Part shown: positions 60,626 through 64,000 of the stretch, piece by piece
How the letters are laid out: every line of letters begins with the position of its first letter
Position numbering within the stretch: the first letter of the stretch is position 1
DNA from: Aralia elata
Taxonomy: Eukaryota; Streptophyta; Magnoliopsida; Apiales; Araliaceae
DNA: 64,000 nt
NCBI GenBank assembly: GCA_034770075.1
Contig: JAVJAP010000204.1
Coordinates: forward strand, 558,001 to 622,000
Reading direction: 5' to 3'
Made by a program: the position numbers and the translations under genes
The notes under the pieces: generated by a model
Databases searched by the model: none
The model's input: the letters and a program-made list of their open reading frames with translations, nothing else
Told to the model about the DNA's origin: nothing

Positions 60626-61953
60626 GTATTTGTGTGAGCTGTGTCTATATTTTGTATTCTGCTTTATTTAGCTATTTGGTGTAGAATGGGAACAGATTTA
60701 TGGGTGCTTTTCGTGGTTGGTTTTGTAATGGTGAGTGGGAGTTCTTAGGTAGAGGGTGTTGTTAGGTGATTGTTTTATTGTGAGTTTAGTTTTGTATGAT
60801 TTTGTTGCATAATTACTAAGATTAAGATGCTCTTTTTTAAAGAATTATGTGACATTGGAATCATGTATTGAGGTTCTTATTTTGGGTGTGGGTGCTCTTG
60901 GCTTGTTCGAGGGAGTTTTGTGGTTGTATGTTGTTTCTGTAAGTGTGTTCTCTTTTCCTTCCTCCATAATTTTCCTGGGCTAAATCTTAGTTAGTGGGAG
61001 TTCTTAGTGTGGAGGGAGTTTTTTTTAAGGCCATGTGATTGGGAGATGTGCTCTGTATGATTTTGTTATTTATATACTTAGATAGTGAAGTTTTTTTTTT
61101 TGGAAGAGTTCTGTGAAGACTGATATCATGTATTTGGGAGTTAATATTTTGGTGTTGGTGTTTTTTGCTTATTTAAGGGAGATTGGTGGTTATGTTCTTT
61201 CGCTAAGTGTGTGATTTAATTTTCTCCTAAACTGTTTCTTTGGTTACATCTTGGTGAGTGGGAGTTTCAAGGTTGGAGGAAGTATTTTGGTGGTTTTCTA
61301 TTGCGTGTTAGTGGTGTTGCTCCTTTTATGCATATATCTTGCAAAATGGTGTAATTGTGGTAGAGGATTTCTTCTGTAGCTGGGATCTTTCGTGTGTGGT
61401 ATTTCTGTTGGTATGGTTGTTTCCTGGTTGATCAAGGGAGTTGTGTTGTGTTATGTTTGTTAATAATGGTTTGTTGGGGGGTTTTGGTGATGTATTTACT
61501 ATACATAATATGACTGTGGAGATGTTCTGTTGGAGATTGATCATCTTATATGAGGTAATCTGAACGACATTCGATGGTTTGTGTGAATATTTTATCTGAG
61601 TAGGATCATAACAAGATGGTGACAATTCTGATTTAGTTTGGAAGTTTAAATGCTGAAGCTATTACAATGTATGGTCAGCTCTCTAGGAAGCCAGATGTTT
61701 TCAGTATTAGCGCAATGGTTCTTGAAATCAGTAGTAGGAAAGAAACATGAATTTATTCCAAGCAGATCATACAGCGGATCTTATCAGTTATGCTTGGAAA
61801 CAATGAAGGAATTATTGGATTCGTATTTAGAAAATTCTTACTCAAAGATAGGGTTATTGCAGTTTCAATACTTATGTTGCTTAACAAGCATTCTGTTAAC
61901 TTGTTATGTGCCTATTCATTCCCGATCTTTGTTCCAGGCTGAGAGGTAATGTA
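60626..61953. other. Unassigned segment with three diverged 262-bp repeats
   Basis: T/G-rich DNA. The phrase GTGAGTGGGAGTTCTTAGG and variants recur at about 60731, 60993 and 61256, with related text between them, giving a period of about 262 bp. The part 61650-61949 reads open for 99 codons in one frame and has a different base mix, but I recognise no domain; it could be a decayed host exon. No transposon ends found inside. Confidence 0.4.
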
Positions 61954-63130
61954 ACGCCCCCAAAATCGGGACTAACTTAATCTGAAATCAGGACTATTCT
62001 TAATCCCGACATTGTGCGTTAATATTGTCTTGTTCTAGCTTTAATACATTATTCAATGTTAAAATAGCTAAAAATGCGGAATAATTTAAAACTTTTTATA
62101 TCTCTCTTTCTATTCCCTGAATCGCAACCTTTACGATTATATATCGAAGTAGATATGAGTATATACAACTCAATTTTACACTCGAATTATTTATTATATA
62201 GTATTATCACTATATTGATTAACTCTATAAACCATTCAAAACAATGGTTTTGAAGCAAACATTCTTTTGTATATTGAATATTTCAAATTGTCAATTACCT
62301 CGTATATCGTACACCATTTTCATGATACAATAAAAAAATCAACTAAAAAGCAGTAGTCTTTTATGCATCTTCTAGACATTATCATCTTGAAAGCTAAAGT
62401 CTGGCATTGCATCCTGAATCTGCAAAAATTGTGTTTTTGCAAGGTTGAGCTCGACAGCTCAGCAAATCTAACAGTTTTCATGCAACACATAACACAGAAT
62501 TTCATGCTCGGTTCATCTTTCATAATACTTCTAGTAAGCATAGTATTCATGCATCATAACTTTAAACCATATAATTTTATACACTTGATATAACACATAT
62601 CACATAAAGATTGAGTTCCGTAACTCAATCAAGTTTAGTCATAATTTGACTTTCATAATTCATAAAGCATAACATGTAATTCATCATCTTCATACAATAT
62701 CAAGTTCATATAATACAAAGGAACTGAAAGACTTGCCTGTACCGGAATTTTACCAATGCGCTAACCTTTCGCGTTTCTTGCACGACCTACACCGTATGTG
62801 ATATCAACAATGCATATTATCAGTCAAAGCTTCACTCTAACTGTTAATCTTATTTTAAAATCTTTTCTTAACTTATTATTTCTTGTATTGCCTTTATAGA
62901 CATCCGACTGTGTTATTTAAATAACTCAATTCTATATCCAACTTCATCACCACATGTGCTAGCGTATCGCACTTGTAGTTTAATGTGTGTATATCATGTA
63001 ACTAAAGATTCTCTTTTTCTTAAAAGTAGCAGATCCTACTTAATTAGTTTTGGGGGATAAAATAAACTTGTACAACATTTTTCATGTATTTTAGACATTG
63101 TTTATATGACAAATTTTTAATGTACTAATT
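61954..63130 (-). repeat. Probable minus-strand gypsy LTR G (far end not found)
   Basis: TGTAACGCCCCCAAAATC at 61954 is the reverse complement of a GATTTTGGGGGCGTTACA LTR end, like those of F and gypsy II. The reversed GCTGAGCTGTCGAGCTCAACC near 62445-62470 and CAGGCAAGT near 62730 occur in the order seen in the other gypsy LTRs. The start of the LTR was not located, so the right coordinate is uncertain. Confidence 0.45.
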
Positions 63131-63159
63131 AGTCATCTCGTTGTGGGACGGAGGGAGTA
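63131..63159. mobile_element. One end of a Stowaway-like MITE
   Basis: GTTGTGGGACGGAGGGAGTA followed by TA is the widespread Tc1/mariner Stowaway terminal sequence of plants. I cannot find the opposite inverted end (CTCCCTCCGTCCC) nearby, so only one end or a truncated copy is present. Confidence 0.5.
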
Positions 63160-64000
63160 TATTAGTTGATATATTTCTATTGCTACCTTAAATACCAAGC
63201 TAAATTTGGAATTGTACATTCTTTGCATATAAAGAAAGTTTATAGAATTCTTTCTCATCTCAAATCCCAATGCATTTTAGACTTATAAGTATCCTTTGCG
63301 GTTAAGATTGATCATTTAATCATATAATAAAAAAAACATGGATACAGTAACATAGTAGCATAGAGTGAACTAAAAAAAACTAATACTAGAAAGGCACACA
63401 CAAATCAATGTCAACCACATTAAGCATAATTGATTCTTAGCTTATCAAATAACAGGTTCCTCCATGTTTAGTAAAATTCCACCTCTCTTAAACATCAAAT
63501 TCTTCAGCCATCGTTACATAACAATATTATAGATATGATTAAGCTGTAAGAATTTCATCTGTCAAAGGTGTTCTTGCCCACCACCTTACCTCATTTTTCC
63601 TTTTCATGCTTAACAGTCTCTAAGAGACATTTAATCAAACATAGCATGTGCATCATTTTTTTTAAGGGCAGAACTCATACATATTTATACATGGTTAAAC
63701 CCATATTTTTCCTTCATTATTACTCCTATGCCCTGCATAAAGTCCCCTTAACAATTCCCAACAATTTCACACAACCAACACAACAACAATCACTATTAAC
63801 TACTTCAATTTATGAATTTAACAAGTGAAGGCCAGCTTTACCTCTTTGTTTGATGTTATAGCCCAATTCTTGTTCCAAGCATGATTTATTTGAATATATT
63901 ATTTCAATTTTTCTCCCAATTCAGTTCACTATTTCAATTTTCTACCGAAACTGTTGGGCAGGGAATAGCTTTGTGCTTCGTTTCTTCTTCTTTCTTTGGG
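63160..64000. other. AT-rich DNA, no feature recognised
   Basis: Open stretches are short (86 codons at 63568-63828 at most) and have no recognisable domain. No LTR end, primer site or repeat boundary seen. Confidence 0.5.

Overview
This window is intergenic DNA from a flowering plant, probably one with a large repeat-rich genome. Almost all of it is nested, decayed LTR retrotransposons. The evidence is plant-type Ty1/copia and Ty3/gypsy proteins, initiator-tRNA-Met primer sites (TGGTATCAGAG), 1.8 to 3.4 kb LTRs with TG...CA ends, 5-bp target duplications, a non-autonomous hAT element, one end of a Stowaway-like MITE, and AT-rich DNA around them. I see no convincing intact host gene and no bacterial, CRISPR or tRNA feature. 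The species cannot be named from this sequence.

Positions 1-19759 hold a head-to-tail array of three Ty1/copia bodies that share LTRs: A (1-2636, cut by the window edge), LTR1, B, LTR2, C, LTR3. B is a chimera. Its 5' part carries C's lesions and its 3' part carries A's, which is what an unequal crossover inside a two-body array would produce. A 1294-bp hAT element with an 8-bp target duplication sits in LTR2 just past its TATA box, and LTR1 keeps the empty site. The array ends inside the reverse transcriptase of a Ty3/gypsy element of Athila/Tat type (gypsy I, 19760-25003). Gypsy I in turn sits inside the 5' LTR of a second copia element, D (25004-49987).

D is broken twice more. A complete Tekay/Del-like chromovirus (gypsy II, 29737-43989, target duplication CATGA) is inserted in its RT region, and a 2.8 kb solo gypsy LTR (45773-48569, target duplication ATACC) is inserted in its 3' LTR. 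The 5' LTR of gypsy II itself holds a solo copia LTR (31625-33441, target duplication TCATG). Gypsy II keeps one uninterrupted gag-pol frame of about 1508 codons, broken only by nine nonsense codons, and has an extra coiled-coil ORF upstream of gag.

From 49988 to 60625 the background looks like one more gypsy LTR (F). It is split by E, an inverted copia element (51545-59508, minus strand, target duplication TTTTC). D and E share the same lesions: loss of the RT YVDD aspartates, a deletion through the RNase H catalytic region, and a deletion in the pre-integrase region. Both are complete insertions with LTRs, so they look like a non-autonomous family moved in trans. The right end (60626-64000) holds a region of three diverged 262-bp repeats, a probable minus-strand gypsy LTR end (G), and AT-rich DNA with no gene I can support.

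No novel host system was found. The observations most worth following are the chimeric LTR-sharing array, a roughly 205-260 bp tract in C's leader that matches D exactly, the D/E non-autonomous family, and small hairpin repeats in the copia leaders that change in concert between families.
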